From Latrodectus hesperus (taxonomy: Eukaryota; Arthropoda; Arachnida; Araneae; Theridiidae), in contig CM075857.1 in NCBI GenBank assembly GCA_037975125.1, forward strand, positions 73,117,345-73,181,344: 64,000 nucleotides of DNA. Direction: 5' to 3'. This document shows, piece by piece, positions 23,005 through 36,571 of the stretch. The notes under the pieces are model-generated. The model was not told where the DNA came from. It was given only the letters and a program-made list of their open reading frames with translations, and did no database searches. Position 1 is the first letter of the stretch. Every line of letters starts with the position of its first letter. The translations under genes and the position numbers were made by a program.

Positions 23005-23060
23005 TATATATATGGATAGATAATTTTCTTAGGTGTCAAATTCTTAGTTGTTAAATATTT

Positions 23061-24414
23061 TTTATCTGAAAATATTTAATTAAACGATTATTACTAAATA
23101 CTGTAAAACACTTAATTGAAATTGTAGCAAAATAGAAGCGAACGTACCATTTACATTTTGTTAAACTGTTCTCAATGCTTTGATTGTTGTTTTTCATCTG
23201 ATTTTATTACTTTCATGTAAAGCGATTGAAAACACCAATGATCATTTTGAGTAAAGCACAAATTTTCTGTATTGTTTCATACAGGGTTACAGGATCAGAA
23301 ATGTAATGTAAGAAACAAATATTTTTGATTTAATAATTTTTTATTTGTGTGTTGATCATTATTTATTTTTTTTAATATTTTCTGTATAATTTTTATCTGG
23401 CCATTTCTGAATTTTAATTTTTATTTGATATAACGATAACATTAAAAAATAATAAGAACATAATATATGTATGCCTTGCCGTAAAAATATAACTAAATAA
23501 GACTTAGTTCTCGATCAAGAATAAGACAGTGAGAAAAATAGAATCAAAAATTTACTTTCGTTACATTTAAGTTTAGTTAAGTTGATGAACAACCTTGATA
23601 TAAAACTGCCCAACAAAAATCATCTGGAGAGACTAATGGAAATATCTTTTTTATTTATATGAAATAAGATGTTAAATAAGAAATGAAACGTCTTATCCAT
23701 TCCGATAACAGTAGTAATAGAATTTACGTGGAAAAGAGGAAACATGTACAAAGAAGAAACTGATCCTTCAGCTTACTTTAACAATTACAACCATTTTGGT
23801 TCACTATGGAAGAGAAAGCTCATTGTTTGGAATGTTCGTGGATTTTAGCATGAGAGAAAGAATTAAAAACCTTAAAAAACTTGTAACAAATTCAATAGAA
23901 AAATGTGCTGGAAAAATAGGTCGTACTATTTGCTTGGTTGTGTTTGTACAACTATTTATATAGCAAAAGAAGAGTAAAACTCTTTTTTCTTTTGAATATT
24001 TCGAATACACTTTAAATGAAAATAGTAAGAAACAAATTTATTCTCGGCTAATTTTAGGCTTGAAAAGAAGATGTAATAAAAATGCTCACTTGACGTTTAT
24101 AGATGATTTACTCATTCAAAAAATTCAACACGATTCCGTACCTTTAAATAAGGTTTAATGTTTGAAAAGAAACTAACACTCCTTTGAAAAACACATAACA
24201 AAAATACTAATTAAATTGCATCGATTTTTTTTGTCAAGGGATCTCATGACAACAAATGTTATACTTAGTTGGAATTAAACACAGTTGGTATGTTACTTAG
24301 AAAATTTGAAAAAAAGTTATTTAAACTTGAGATTGTTAATTAACATTTAGTTCATTAGATTTTACGCAATTGAATTTCAAGCCTAAAATCATTAAATAAA
24401 AAGAACAATTATTT
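23061..24414. other. Non-coding DNA, nothing recognised
   Basis: No domain-bearing ORF. Short open frames near 23804-24010 have no recognisable motif. No transposon ends noticed. Confidence 0.55.
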
Positions 24415-24732
24415 TGACTAGTTTTGCGTAGTCAAATGTATTTATTTTTAGGTATAAAATGAAGTACAGAGAAGGCAGTGTTACACAAACAGACATGTTT
24501 AATGACGACAGACAATTACAACACAAGTAATTACAATAATGTAATAACAGTAAGGAACATTTCCAATGATACACAAGAGAGTGAACACATCTACTCTCAA
24601 GCAAGGCAGAAAGACATCTGACCAGAATATGCACAGTTTGATCAATAGAGGGCGCACATTCACTCTAGTCAGGAGGATCTAGTATGTAAAAGTAGATAAA
24701 AGCAGAGACAGTGATATTTTATTATCCTAACA
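24415..24732 (-). mobile_element. Possible solo LTR, about 318 bp
   Basis: On the minus strand a less A+T-rich block starts TGTTAGGATAA at 24732. It has GCGCCCTCTA in its middle and an AATAAA polyadenylation signal near its end, and it finishes in CTAGTCA at 24415, giving TG...CA ends. These are features of an LTR without internal region. No exact target duplication was found, so the left edge is uncertain. The first 22 bases of the plus-strand edge form a perfect 8-bp hairpin (TTTGACTA/TAGTCAAA). It could instead be another repeat type. Confidence 0.4.
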
Positions 24733-25430
24733 TTTATAACATATTACTTTGGCATGGAAATATATTTTTTATTATAAACAGATCAGAAATTAAAATATGA
24801 AAATTATGGCAATTCTCTCAGAAGTATGCATGTTTATTAAACATTAAAAAAGTTTAAAAATTCTAAAAGTGAACACACAAAACTAAATGAAAAAGCTATT
24901 TAAAGGAATTTTATTCTATTTTACTTTATTACAGAACTAATAGTTTCTTTATAAACTAATATATGTGCAAACGATATTCCTTGAAAAATTTTACTTTCAA
25001 GCAAAGACAATATAACGAAGTTGAAAACAAAAGTGCAGGATATTTTTTCAAAATGTCAGCTGAACGTTTATAATTATTCTAAACTATAATGAAACACATT
25101 TACTTCCCAAAATTTAATCTTTTTTTAAATAAGATATTTTTATATGTTTTAAAGAAACGAATGTGAGTCATTTGCCATTTTTTGGAAAAACAACACCAGG
25201 AATATTTAAATCATAATTTACAGTAATTGGTAATACAATTGTCTTCATATATTTACAATTTTCTGCTGGCGATCTTCAAGCAAAAATGTTTCTCAGAAAA
25301 ACTATATCCGCAATCTAGAAGAAAATAGGGAGTTATTAATTATTGATATATTAACAGTGTCTGACAAGTCTGGCAAAGAAGTCAGTGAACGTCCCATGAG
25401 GAGGTAGAGATATAAACTGGAGAGCTAAGT
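24733..25430. other. A+T-rich non-coding DNA, nothing recognised
   Basis: Short spacer between the LTR-like block and the large TA array. No ORF or repeat recognised. Confidence 0.6.
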
Positions 25431-26650
<1,220 letters not shown>

Positions 26651-26694
26651 TACTCGGCACTGGTGACAATAAATTGAGAAAAGCAATTTATATA

Positions 26695-26845
26695 TCGGGT
26701 GATCCAAAACTCAGGACGAACTTTAACAATGAATAATTCGAAAACGAATCACGATAAAAAGATGCGGTTTGCACCAAACGAATGGAAAAAAACCGGGTTT
26801 TGTGTGGCAATGAAAAAAATAGTTCTGTTGGCGACCAACAAATGG
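26695..26845 (+). repeat. Left terminal inverted repeat of mariner 2, about 150 bp
   Basis: Pairs with 28131-28284 along its whole length, including the segment GAATAATTCGAAAACGAATC, itself partly palindromic. Similarity stops after AATGGCG near 26845. Confidence 0.88.
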
Positions 26846-26944
26846 CGCTGTCGGATTTCTGATGAAGGATTATGCAAAGCAACAAACGATATAAAAAGAA
26901 GCAACTGCTGCAGGTAATGGTAGTCGAAGCTGGTATGCATCGCA

Positions 26945-28045
26945 ATGCTGTCCATAGTTGAGAAAGCCCTTTTAGTTAAACTGTTTTATAAGAATTTTCA
27001 GAAAGTGCCATTGCGGCATTGCGAGCATATCGCTGCGTTAAGGGTATGCGAGATAGCAAAGGACCAATAACGTCTTCTGCATTGAACAAACTTGTCAAAA
27101 AATTTGAAGCTACAGGTTCTTTGGCGTCATGTCAAAGAAGTGGACGTCTCTCAACTGCAGCTGCTATTGCCACGATTGTGGAGCAGATGGTGCAAGCCAT
27201 GTCGGCGGTTGCTGCACATGGGGAGTGCAGTGCTCGAGAAGTTTCGAGGCAGACAGGAGTGTCGTACGGAAGTGTCTGGAGAGCGCTGCGAGTAACTTTG
27301 CAATGGTATCCCTACAAGTTGCAACATAACCAAGAACTGAAACCTCCTGATTTCGACTCTCGCCGATATTTTGCGAATTTGGTCTTCAATAAGATGGAAG
27401 AGCAGCACGACTGGCTTAACACTGTGCTTTGGACAGATGAAGCACATTTCACACTCTCTGGCGCTGTTAACACCCACAATTGTCGAGTGTGGACCACAGA
27501 AAATCCACATGAATTTGTTGAGGTACCCTTGCAACAGCCTAAAGTGACAGTCTGGTGTGGCTACACTGCTGATTTCATAATTCGTCCATTTTTTTCGAGG
27601 AAGTCATACAGACAGGTTTCCAAACAGTTTCTGTCACCGGTAAGCGATATCTAGCACTGTTACAGAACAGCATTGTTCCTGAACTGCAAGCGTGAGACTC
27701 CAAACAGTCACCTTTATGCAAGATGGAGCACCTCCTCATATTGCTCTGCCTGTGCAACGCCTGCTACGCTCAACATTTGGGGAGGATCGCATTATTAGTC
27801 GCTACTTTAATCACGCATGGCCTCCAAGATCTCCCGATCTCACACCCTGTGACTTTTGGCTGTGGGGCTTCTTGAAATCAAAAGTGTATCGCGACCCGGC
27901 ATCACTAGCGGCACTGAAAGATGCCATCCGCCAAAATGTGTCTGCCATAACGCAAGAAATGCTACTAAATGCTGTGAATGGTGTGGTGACTCGTCTCACA
28001 GCTTTACTTCTGAATGATGGACAGCACATTGAACATTTACTGTAG
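26945..28045 (+). pseudogene. rosa/visitor-like mariner transposase, frameshifted
   Basis: The likely original start is the ATG at 26945 (MLSIVEKA). A one-base change near 26993 moves coding into the frame used by 27019-27654. The N-terminal part holds paired helix-turn-helix DNA binding, for example SAREVSRQTGVSYGSVWRAL. The first catalytic Asp is in VLWTDEAHFTLSG (near 27430), followed by KVTVWCG. Frameshifts near 27595 and a stop near 27693 precede FMQDGAPPH (second Asp). The third Asp is in SPDLTPCDFWLWG about 42 residues later. The C-terminus ends HIEHLL-stop at 28045. It would cut and paste the element at TA sites, but it is split over at least three frames. The three Asp codons remain. 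Confidence 0.88.
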
Positions 28046-28130
28046 TAAGTACTAATTAACTGATATTAATCTGACATCATTAATCATTGTTTCATTTGTA
28101 AATCATCTTTTGTTGCGATAAACCCTATAG

Positions 28131-28284
28131 TGCCATCTGTTGGTCACCAACAGAATTATTTTTTTCATTGCCACACAAAACCCGGTTTCTTTTCCATCCG
28201 TTTGGTACAAACCGTATCTTTGTATCGTGATTCGTTTTCGAATTATTCATTTTTAAAGTTCGTCCTGACTTTTGGATCACCCTG
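28131..28284 (-). repeat. Right terminal inverted repeat of mariner 2, about 150 bp
   Basis: Reverse complement of the left end with scattered substitutions. It begins at TGCCATCTGTTGG (28131) and ends next to TA at 28285. Confidence 0.88.
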
Positions 28285-29275
28285 TATATATCTCTTACAC
28301 ATATTTCTTTTTTTAATAAACTCATCACTTAAATTGAAAATAGTACTTTATTTTATTGCATTTTCAGAGTCATTGGCATTAGGGTTTTATTTGAGGTAAT
28401 TTATGTTTTAAAAGTTTAAAATTTCGAATAAGTTAAATTGCTTAGAAGTAGAGTTTTTGCTTGTATTTTATATTTACATAGAAAGCATTACAATTTTTTA
28501 ACATACATATGACATTATTCAAAAGGAGAAAATAATCATCTTAGAAAATAATTTGAATCTAGAAAATTAGTTTTGGGTTTAGCTGATGTAACCCAAGGGA
28601 GTTATTACTTTACCTTTATTTTTTATTTGAAAGTAAACTGCACTTTAGGATAACTATTAAAAAGAAAACTTTGAATTTCATATAACTAATGAGAAACAAC
28701 GTAAAAAAATGATACGTAAAGAAGTCATCGTACTATTTAATATTTCGTTTGCAATTTTAATACAAATTAGAAATTGGATATTTCATTTTGATTATATTAC
28801 AGGTATTTAAATATAATTACAGTTCTTTAAACTTAGGTTCCTATAGTAATTAATACGTATAATTTTTAATATAATTTTATTTTATAATTTGCATTTAAAT
28901 CGAAAATAAAATTGTTAAATTTTAAGTATATTTTTCTTTTGAATAAAACTAACGTTATAATTTAGTTTTTGATGAAAATTATATGAAATAAATGTTCATT
29001 AGAACTGTTTTAACAATACATTTTATTATTAGCGTTACAGATATAGCAAAATTATAAGGATATTTGAATGTTATGTAAACATGTTCAAAATACACTTACA
29101 AAATACATTTTAATACATTGTTTATTACTCTCAAGTGTTTATTTTCTTTAACTTATTACTGATGTCACAATCCCTTTGTACTATCATAATCTTTCCTCTT
29201 ATTTCTTTTATTTTGCTTGTTTCGTCTTCTTCTTCATTGTAGTGTTTTGTGTGAAGTAAATTGATTTAGTTGGTT
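28285..29275. other. A+T-rich non-coding DNA, nothing recognised
   Basis: No gene or transposon end seen between mariner 2 and the change of composition near 29276. Confidence 0.6.
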
Positions 29276-32200
29276 TGTTAGTTTTATTTGTCTTCGTAAG
29301 AGGTTGAGGATTACCCTGGAGAAGATATTGCAACAGTATTTCTATTAACTTCTCCTGGAGACTAAATCATCCACAAATTTGCCGTGCCTGAAAGCACTTC
29401 CCCTGGAAGCCCCCGATTATTGAACCTCCCATAAACTAGCACATTACTTTGACCTCTTTTCATGCAAACGGTTGGTATGATGTGGTCTTCTTCACATCAT
29501 CCGGCTTTAAGGGTCAATTAATTGATCAATACTTTTTTCTGGATGATTCATTAATGGTGAAGACCATATCAGAGATGTTCTGTAAAATAGGCAGTCAGAT
29601 CAAAAAATTAATTTTACGTAAGAAAAATGAAATCTGTCTTTTCTTGCATGGAAAACACTTTTGTCAAATATAAAAAGTAGATTATGTTTTATCAAAAGAA
29701 AGGTTTGGTCATTTAAAAACATATATAATATTGAAATTCAAAAATTATATTTAGTAACTATTGGGAAAATAAGAAACATTTCGCCAAATATACCTATAAT
29801 TAATTTAAAAGTTCATTGTAGAATATGCTGATTCTTCTTAAGCTGCCGTATTATCAAATATGATTTCTACAAGTATCAAGGAAACAGTTTCACCTCCTGT
29901 GAACTTTGAGTTTTCTAGGGGATATAATTTTTGAAAGAAATTTGTTGAGTGCACAAAAATATTAGATTCTATACATCTTTCAAAATCTGAAGGTCAGTGG
30001 CGTTAAACGTATTACAGTTAGAAGAGATAAGAAGTTCATTGATATGAAGTTTCTCATTCTGACGTTTATGCCCTCACACTTTCAGCAGAATGCATATATG
30101 AATTTAGAAGTTTGTCTTTATCTCAATTTTATTGCTATGTATTCAAAGATAACGTTTTGGATATTCAAGAAATCTTTGCCGATTCATACTTACTTGCTCT
30201 CCTTTAGCTATAGTTAATCACGGTAGTTTGAACTGCACTGTAATACGTCAACTACTTCAACAAAAATAATATCACCCTATTTTAAAGTTGTCCTCAATGA
30301 GTGTTTGTGAAAGAAATTACCATAATAAGAAAATAATTAAAATACCTTGAAGAACGAAAACAAGTTAGTTCTCATATTTCTTAATCAAGAGGGAGAAAGT
30401 TTTACAAAATAAGTTACTATATCGTTTTCTACGCCAACTGATAATATATTCACTTTTCTTTGTGAAAGTTATCCCTATGCAGAAGCCAAATCATAGATAT
30501 ATTATTCTACAATTATAAACGCTTCTTTGTTTAAGTAAAAAGTCATAGGACTTTAAAACTAAAATCAGGTATAGAGGGATCACGTAAGCTCCCATTATAC
30601 ATACATAATATGGATAATGGAGACTTAAGTGAGTTGTTATTCCTAGAGTCTGTTGGTCAATCTCTGCATATTTTGGAAGACAAATTATCATTAAGTTAAT
30701 TGACGGATTTACTTGCTTTTGGAAATTGTTTCTTGGAACGTATATGGTTTGACTTTTCATCTTAATTTATTATTTCAACTTAAGATTCCGAATGTGTATC
30801 ACTTCAGAAAACGTTTCTGATGTTCGCACATAATTTTAAGTTTTTAAATAAGTGAATTCGTAAACACTGCAAACTTCCATCCCTATGATACTTCCATATA
30901 AACTGTGGCAGTAGGAATCCACACTATATGCTTCATTACAGTCTGTCGATTATATTAGTTACCCCATGATGCCATTCGTTAAGAGAAGCTTAATGCACTA
31001 ATCGGTCAGTATAGAACACTTTTTTGTTACTCAATATGTTTCAATTGGTTAAAGTAGTTTGTTTTTAATTTCTTATTATTCATTGCTGGTTTTTCTGACT
31101 TTATGACATATGATTGAAATGAGAATCTATGTCATAACATCTTTTGTGGGGATGATATGATTTAAATTCTCGTGGTTGACAGAAAGATCAGTTCACTTCT
31201 GATAACTGTCTTTATCTCTAAATTACCAATATGAAAAATTATGTGTCTGTGCCACAACAAGAATTATTCTTTCTTTCGATTTAGCCAATTACTCTCCTCT
31301 ACTGTTGTCAATGTTAAATTTAATTGTGAATACTTTACTGTATAATTTTCCCGTCATCATCTAATATACTATAGGTAGTAGTGCGTAACAACACATATCT
31401 ATTTAAGTGTATAGGTGGGTACATTGGTCGCTATTTACACAATTGGCAAGTGATGATAATCATATGGTTTTGATCAAGAATATTGATGAATCCCTTTACA
31501 AAGTCAGTGAAATACTTAAACGTTTATCTAAAGTTAGAGTTTCAAAAATGCTTCTATAATATACAGACGCTATAAGCATTGATGGAATAAGGCATGCTAA
31601 AAAGTGTATGAGTAAAAAAGACGTTATATGCTACATATTGAAAAAAAATAGCAAAGAAGAATCTCATTGTTTTGAGAAAGCAAAAGTAATAGCTTGCAGA
31701 AATCTTTTCTAGGAATTAACCAAACTAGATAAAAACCTTTGTTAACTTTATTTTAAAAGCTGGTATTTGGGATAACTTTATTCTAGTAAATGTCACTAGA
31801 ATCTAAAGACATAAATATTTTTGATTGATTCTACGCATATTTACCTCTGTCATAAATGCATTTTAGTCTGTGTTTAAATAAACATGTGTTTTTCTAATTT
31901 TACGATGACACTATCAACTAAACAGAGTAAATCCTTCAGAGTACAATTTTAAGTGTCTTCAAATTTATATAACGTTAGTATTCATCATATCATTATTAAC
32001 ATCCTCCGAAGCCTAGTATTATCTGTTTATAGTATTTCTCTTTGACTATTTGCAAATATCTTGTAAGGCATCCAACATGTGGTTGTTTGCGATACAATTA
32101 CAAACACGCGCTTGTAAACTTTTTAGATGGTGTGCTGCAAATAGCCGTAATCTGTCTCATCGTAAAAATATATCTGCCTATTTTTGTAAGAAAATAAGTT

Positions 32201-33500
32201 TGACTTTGATTCACATATTAATATTTTGAAATTTGGCTTCAATTTACATAAAAAACATACCTGTATCTGTCACCGATGAGATAAAATTTCTTTCCTCATA
32301 ATTTATATGTGCGAAAAACTTTGCAAGAGAGTAATCAAACACAGCTTCATGTGCAGGTCACACGTTGCTCCTTAATGTACCGGTCTTTAATTTTATCTAG
32401 CATTTATTATAGATGCTTTGTTTAAGAATCAAATAGATCTTCTGTTTTACCTAAACTAGGCATGGAGTTCATTATTTTGCTTTAAAAATTTGCTGTGGCT
32501 TATTTCACACATCACTATTTAAAATTCAATATGTAATCTGTAATCAGTTACCATTAATTTTGGGAAAATGCAAAATTTTTTCAATTATTACAAGAAGATT
32601 ATATCTTCTTCACATCATCTGTTTCGTTTCAATGTTTTCTAATGCCTCTGTTAAGAAGTATGATGATGCTCATATAATAAACATCTTCTCTTCTCTCACA
32701 CGCGTTAAAACAAATCCATGGCATTCAGACCTATGTGATGTTTAGAATGAATTATCCTACCAATTTGCGCATACGCCTTAGCATGAGTTAATAATTAATG
32801 TATTAATTAATTTGCATAGTGCAGGTATCCGACACAACATAAATTGTTTTGCAGTGGATTTGTTTGCCTTGTCGTTGTCACAACAATTCTCATATACCAT
32901 TATTTACAGACGAAACCGAAATGGTTAGACATATTGGCAGCTTGGTATATGCAAGGAATCTTTTAGTTAGTGCTACATCAAACCTGCTGCATCTCTATTA
33001 TTAAAAATTATATCAATTAATTGAGTCTTTGATCATGTGAATACACATAAAGTTTCTGTGTGTATATTGGTACCTTGAGTATTTTGAGAACTTTGTATTA
33101 CCTTCGATTCTTCTTCAGAGCTCTGTAGTTCTTTGCTGTCGAGGGCTAAGAAATTTTATTTTGAATACCAAGTCATGTGAGTGTTGACATAAATAATGGA
33201 GCAACTACAACTCATAAAGTTGCATCAAATCGAATTTTACATGGTCACGCTATCTAAAGTGCGGAAAAGTATAAAATATATTATTTTTGACAGGGATCGT
33301 GGGAAAGGAAGACAACCAAAAATGAATGTCATTTTTCCTTACGTCACTCCATTATCAGTTTTACCGTTATAAAGTGCTGATGTCGGCTGGATTAACTTTC
33401 ACATTAAACACACACGTTTTGCACAGAAATATTTGCTCTTTAATGAATTAAATCCATGATGAAAAACATTGGTGAATATTGTAGACATAATGTGTGCTAT
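29276..33500. other. Unrecognised segment with raised G+C
   Basis: Base composition shifts here. Sampled lines have about 30% G+C, against 12-22% in neighbouring stretches. Open frames such as 29449-29673 (+, 74 codons), 30491-30760 (-, 89 codons) and 32560-32745 (+, 61 codons) have mixed residue composition but no domain I recognise. A very old transposon, a decayed gene region or a regulatory domain are all possible. A foldback repeat lies at 29479-29570. Confidence 0.35.
29479..29570. repeat. Imperfect foldback repeat, about 92 bp
   Basis: GATGTGGTCTTC (29479-29490) pairs with GAAGACCATATC (29559-29570), with one G-T wobble. TTCAC (29491-29495) pairs with GTGAA (29557-29561, overlapping the outer arm), and ATCATCC (29496-29502) pairs with GGATGAT (29541-29547). 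The loop contains the small palindrome CAATTAATTG. It may be a MITE core or structured RNA. Confidence 0.5.
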
Positions 33501-36500
33501 TTTAATTTTTTGTTGAAATTTTAACCATTATCTTTTACTGTTTTTTAACTGTGATGCCCTAACTAAGTCTGATTAGTTGGGGGATCAACCATACAGGCAT
33601 TTTTTGACATGTAAAGACAATGATATTATAAATTATATTTAATTTTCATTTTTAGCAAGTATAAATTCATGCTTAAATTTTTACTCTTTTTTATTTTAAA
33701 ATTATTTGTGTAAAAATATTTTTATTGAAATTTTAACATTGCTTGCTTAAAATCCAAGTTCTATATCAGTTGTCGAATTCTGAACACCACGTCATAAATC
33801 CCAACCAGCCTACGAATACATGGTTGATTAAAATGAACGATATATGTAATTTGAATTGTTGAATTAATATTTTTTTGCATGTAATTTTCAAAATAAAAAA
33901 AATTCTATAAATAAAGCGCATTAATATTATAATAAAATATTTTATAACAATACTGTATAAAAGAAACTTCATTTTAAGACTATCGTCGTATCTGGACTTA
34001 ATTAGAAGCGAGAAGTGCTTTCTAAAATACGAGTTCCTGAAGTCTGATAATACTAAAACAAAGATCTTCTATACTGACCGTATCAAAGCAGGATTAGTAT
34101 CATTCTTAGAAACAAGAGTTGTAGCCTATTAGCAATACGATTGAGAATGTATACTTTTATCTTTTTCTGACTTTTACCATTTAATGAAAATGAACTGAAC
34201 TCTTTAGACACATAATTTATAATCTTCTCTAATAGAGGAAATCATGATAGAACAAAAAGGATCATTTAAATATTTACTTCTTATATAGGTTTTGAATAAT
34301 AAGTTTATATTTGAACTAGTTATTGACATTTAAAATAAATCTACACATGATGTAATACAATAAATAGTTTTCTCTTTATTGCTTTCATTTACTTATTTTA
34401 ACCATATTGGATACTTACGGTTAATCTTATTAATACTGATTGAAATACTTACTTAGAGATTTTACAGCACTTTAAAATAAATTTAAGAAAAAATTAAAAC
34501 ATAATTTTATAAAAAATACACTTAAATCTTTCTCGCAAAGCTCAAAATTCTAATAGAAGTCACTAAATAAATAGCATTTACAAATAACTTATACACAAAA
34601 ACATGTATCCTTAAAATAAGGAGTGATTGTTATATTTTATGTAATACCAAATACACAGAAATATGAGGAGAGGAGTAATATTAAATTAATTTTGGTTTAG
34701 CTAAATTGTTTTGATTATAGAAGAAGGTGCATGATAAGTAAATAAAATATTACAAGGAGTTAATTAGAGAGAGAACGAGAGTAAATTAAAAAGAGTTGAT
34801 AATTTTGATTCAAAAACTAGAATAAACTTTAAAATTAGTGGGATACGAAAAATTATTATATTGATTTTAATAATAATTGACAATATTCTCATTATCTGTT
34901 GTTGCCATCACATGTTAAAGTTTTTAAATTCCAAAATTGTTTGATAAATTAAAATTTAATTTGCATAATATTAAAAATTGATTACATTTTCAAGAGTAAT
35001 ATGTTTTAATACTTTTATTTCATGGTAGGAGATTAATTTTAAATTAATTTTGGTTTTTGCCTATGCTACAAATTTGTTTAACACTAAAGCTCGTGTTGGT
35101 ATGTTTTGCTGTTTTTAAAACTTCAAATAGTTTCCAAATATTGCAATTTTAATATAAAAATTGCTTGTATCATCTTTCATGAAATCTAAATAAAATATTG
35201 CTTTTAAATGTTTGCTACGTTTTTTTCTATAGTTTTTATAATTGCATATTTAAAGATTATTGGTCAAATAAATTTTTAGCTCATCAAGAATTAACATGAT
35301 TATATGTCATGATTATTATTCTTCACTGATGAAAAATGTAATCCTAAAAATATGCATTTAAATTGTGTATCTTTCAGTATTGAAAAGCGAAAACATTTGT
35401 ATATATGATAATGAAATTATACAATTAGTTTCGATGTAAATGATTAAGTGAAGTGATATCTTTAATATATTTCTGTATACATACCAAGATTTTTTGTCCA
35501 GAAAGCACATCTTAAAAGAAATTAATGATGTTGTGGACATATACCTCAAAATTTTCGTTATACTTTTATCTTTGCTGTTAATATTAATCGCAATTCGATG
35601 GTACATAAGTGATTTCGCAAAATCTTAGGCAAGAGAAAGAGATGATATGATAATTTATATAACATCCTTCCCACAAATGCAAGAAATAATTGGACTATTA
35701 GTCTTCAACTATGTTTACACAGCATTGCTAAAGAAACACCTAGTTTGGTGACAAGTCAGGTTTAATCTCAACATTCATTGCAGTTATTATTCTATTTATT
35801 CGAATTGTAAATAACAGTTATTATAGAATTCTTTAGAAAATCATCTATGAAATATGATCTTCATTACTTCCCGATTAAAAATATAGCTTTTCGAAGAGGT
35901 CTGATGATCATCATCTGTTTAAATGTTATCACAAAAGCCAACAAATTAATGCATCATTTTCAAGTATAAGGAAAGCATTCAAATATTAATTATTGTGCTC
36001 AATTCTATTATTTTGACTGCGTTAATGATAGGATATGACTAGTGATCATTTCTGGAAACAAAGGATTAGATGTAGACGAAGGAAAGAATTCTGGCGTACT
36101 TAATTGTTTGGATCCCTTTTCTTTTTTTACTCAAAAATTCATTAATGATATATCTGTAGAAAATCATTTCATTTATCTCACTTTACAAAGAGGCATTAAA
36201 AGGACAAAATGATATTCCAGTGCTTTTTGGTCAATATTTCTTCCAAAACAATTATCTAAGATACCAGTAATGAATTTATAACCGACTGTTTTTAATTCCT
36301 GCTTCAGTTAAAGTTAAATAAGATAGATTTTTAAATTGTGAAGCCCTTATTTATTTACATAAACATATTGCAATAAAGTGCGGGTAATTTTTAATAAATG
36401 TGTTAAATATGATTTTGCACATAAAAATCAAGAAATAAATAAATTATATAACGTAATACCTTATTTAAATACTTTATTTTATATTCACACTTGTTTGATA

Positions 36501-36571
36501 AATATTAAGTCAATGACTATTTTAATATAAAATATTTCTAATAAACTGTATTATAATTTGATTAATACATA
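33501..36571. other. Non-coding DNA, nothing recognised
   Basis: Mostly A+T-rich, with a slightly G+C-richer part at 35.6-36.3 kb. Open frames of 68 and 82 codons (33766-33972 and 35358-35606, minus strand) have no recognisable domain and look like chance A+T-rich frames. Confidence 0.5.

Larger units (their letters stand above)
18068..23060 (+). mobile_element. Dead non-LTR retrotransposon (EN-RT-RNase H), split by a mariner
   Basis: A G+C-richer block begins near 18068. It encodes, in order and broken across all three plus-strand frames, an AP-type endonuclease, a reverse transcriptase and an RNase H. That order is typical of Jockey/I-type LINEs that carry RNase H. The left boundary is set from composition. 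The right boundary is unclear: coding similarity resumes for only a few dozen bases after the mariner insertion at 21750-23004 and then fades. No poly(A) or AAC tail and no target duplication were found. Catalytic residues are lost in both endonuclease and RT. Confidence 0.8.
26695..28284 (+). mobile_element. mariner, rosa/visitor-like, with terminal repeats of about 150 bp
   Basis: The element is bounded by TA at 26693-26694 and 28285-28286. Its ends (26695-26845 and 28131-28284) are long imperfect inverted repeats with roughly ten to fifteen differences, starting CGGGTGATCC-like and ACAGGGTGATCC-like. A single broken transposase lies between them on the plus strand. Its spacing between the second and third catalytic Asp is about 42 residues, near the DD41D rosa/visitor group and not classic DD34D. 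Length 1590 bp. It lies 45 bp from the giant TA array. Confidence 0.9.

Noticed and set aside
24392..24634. 80-codon Cys/Leu-rich minus-strand frame
   Set aside because: It lies wholly within the LTR-like block. The cysteines show no regular domain spacing.
27151..27534. 127-codon minus-strand open frame inside mariner 2
   Set aside because: It is antisense to clearly recognisable transposase coding sequence on the plus strand.
28125..28399. Open frames on both strands at the right end of mariner 2
   Set aside because: They lie in the long terminal inverted repeat and match the left end as DNA, not as protein.
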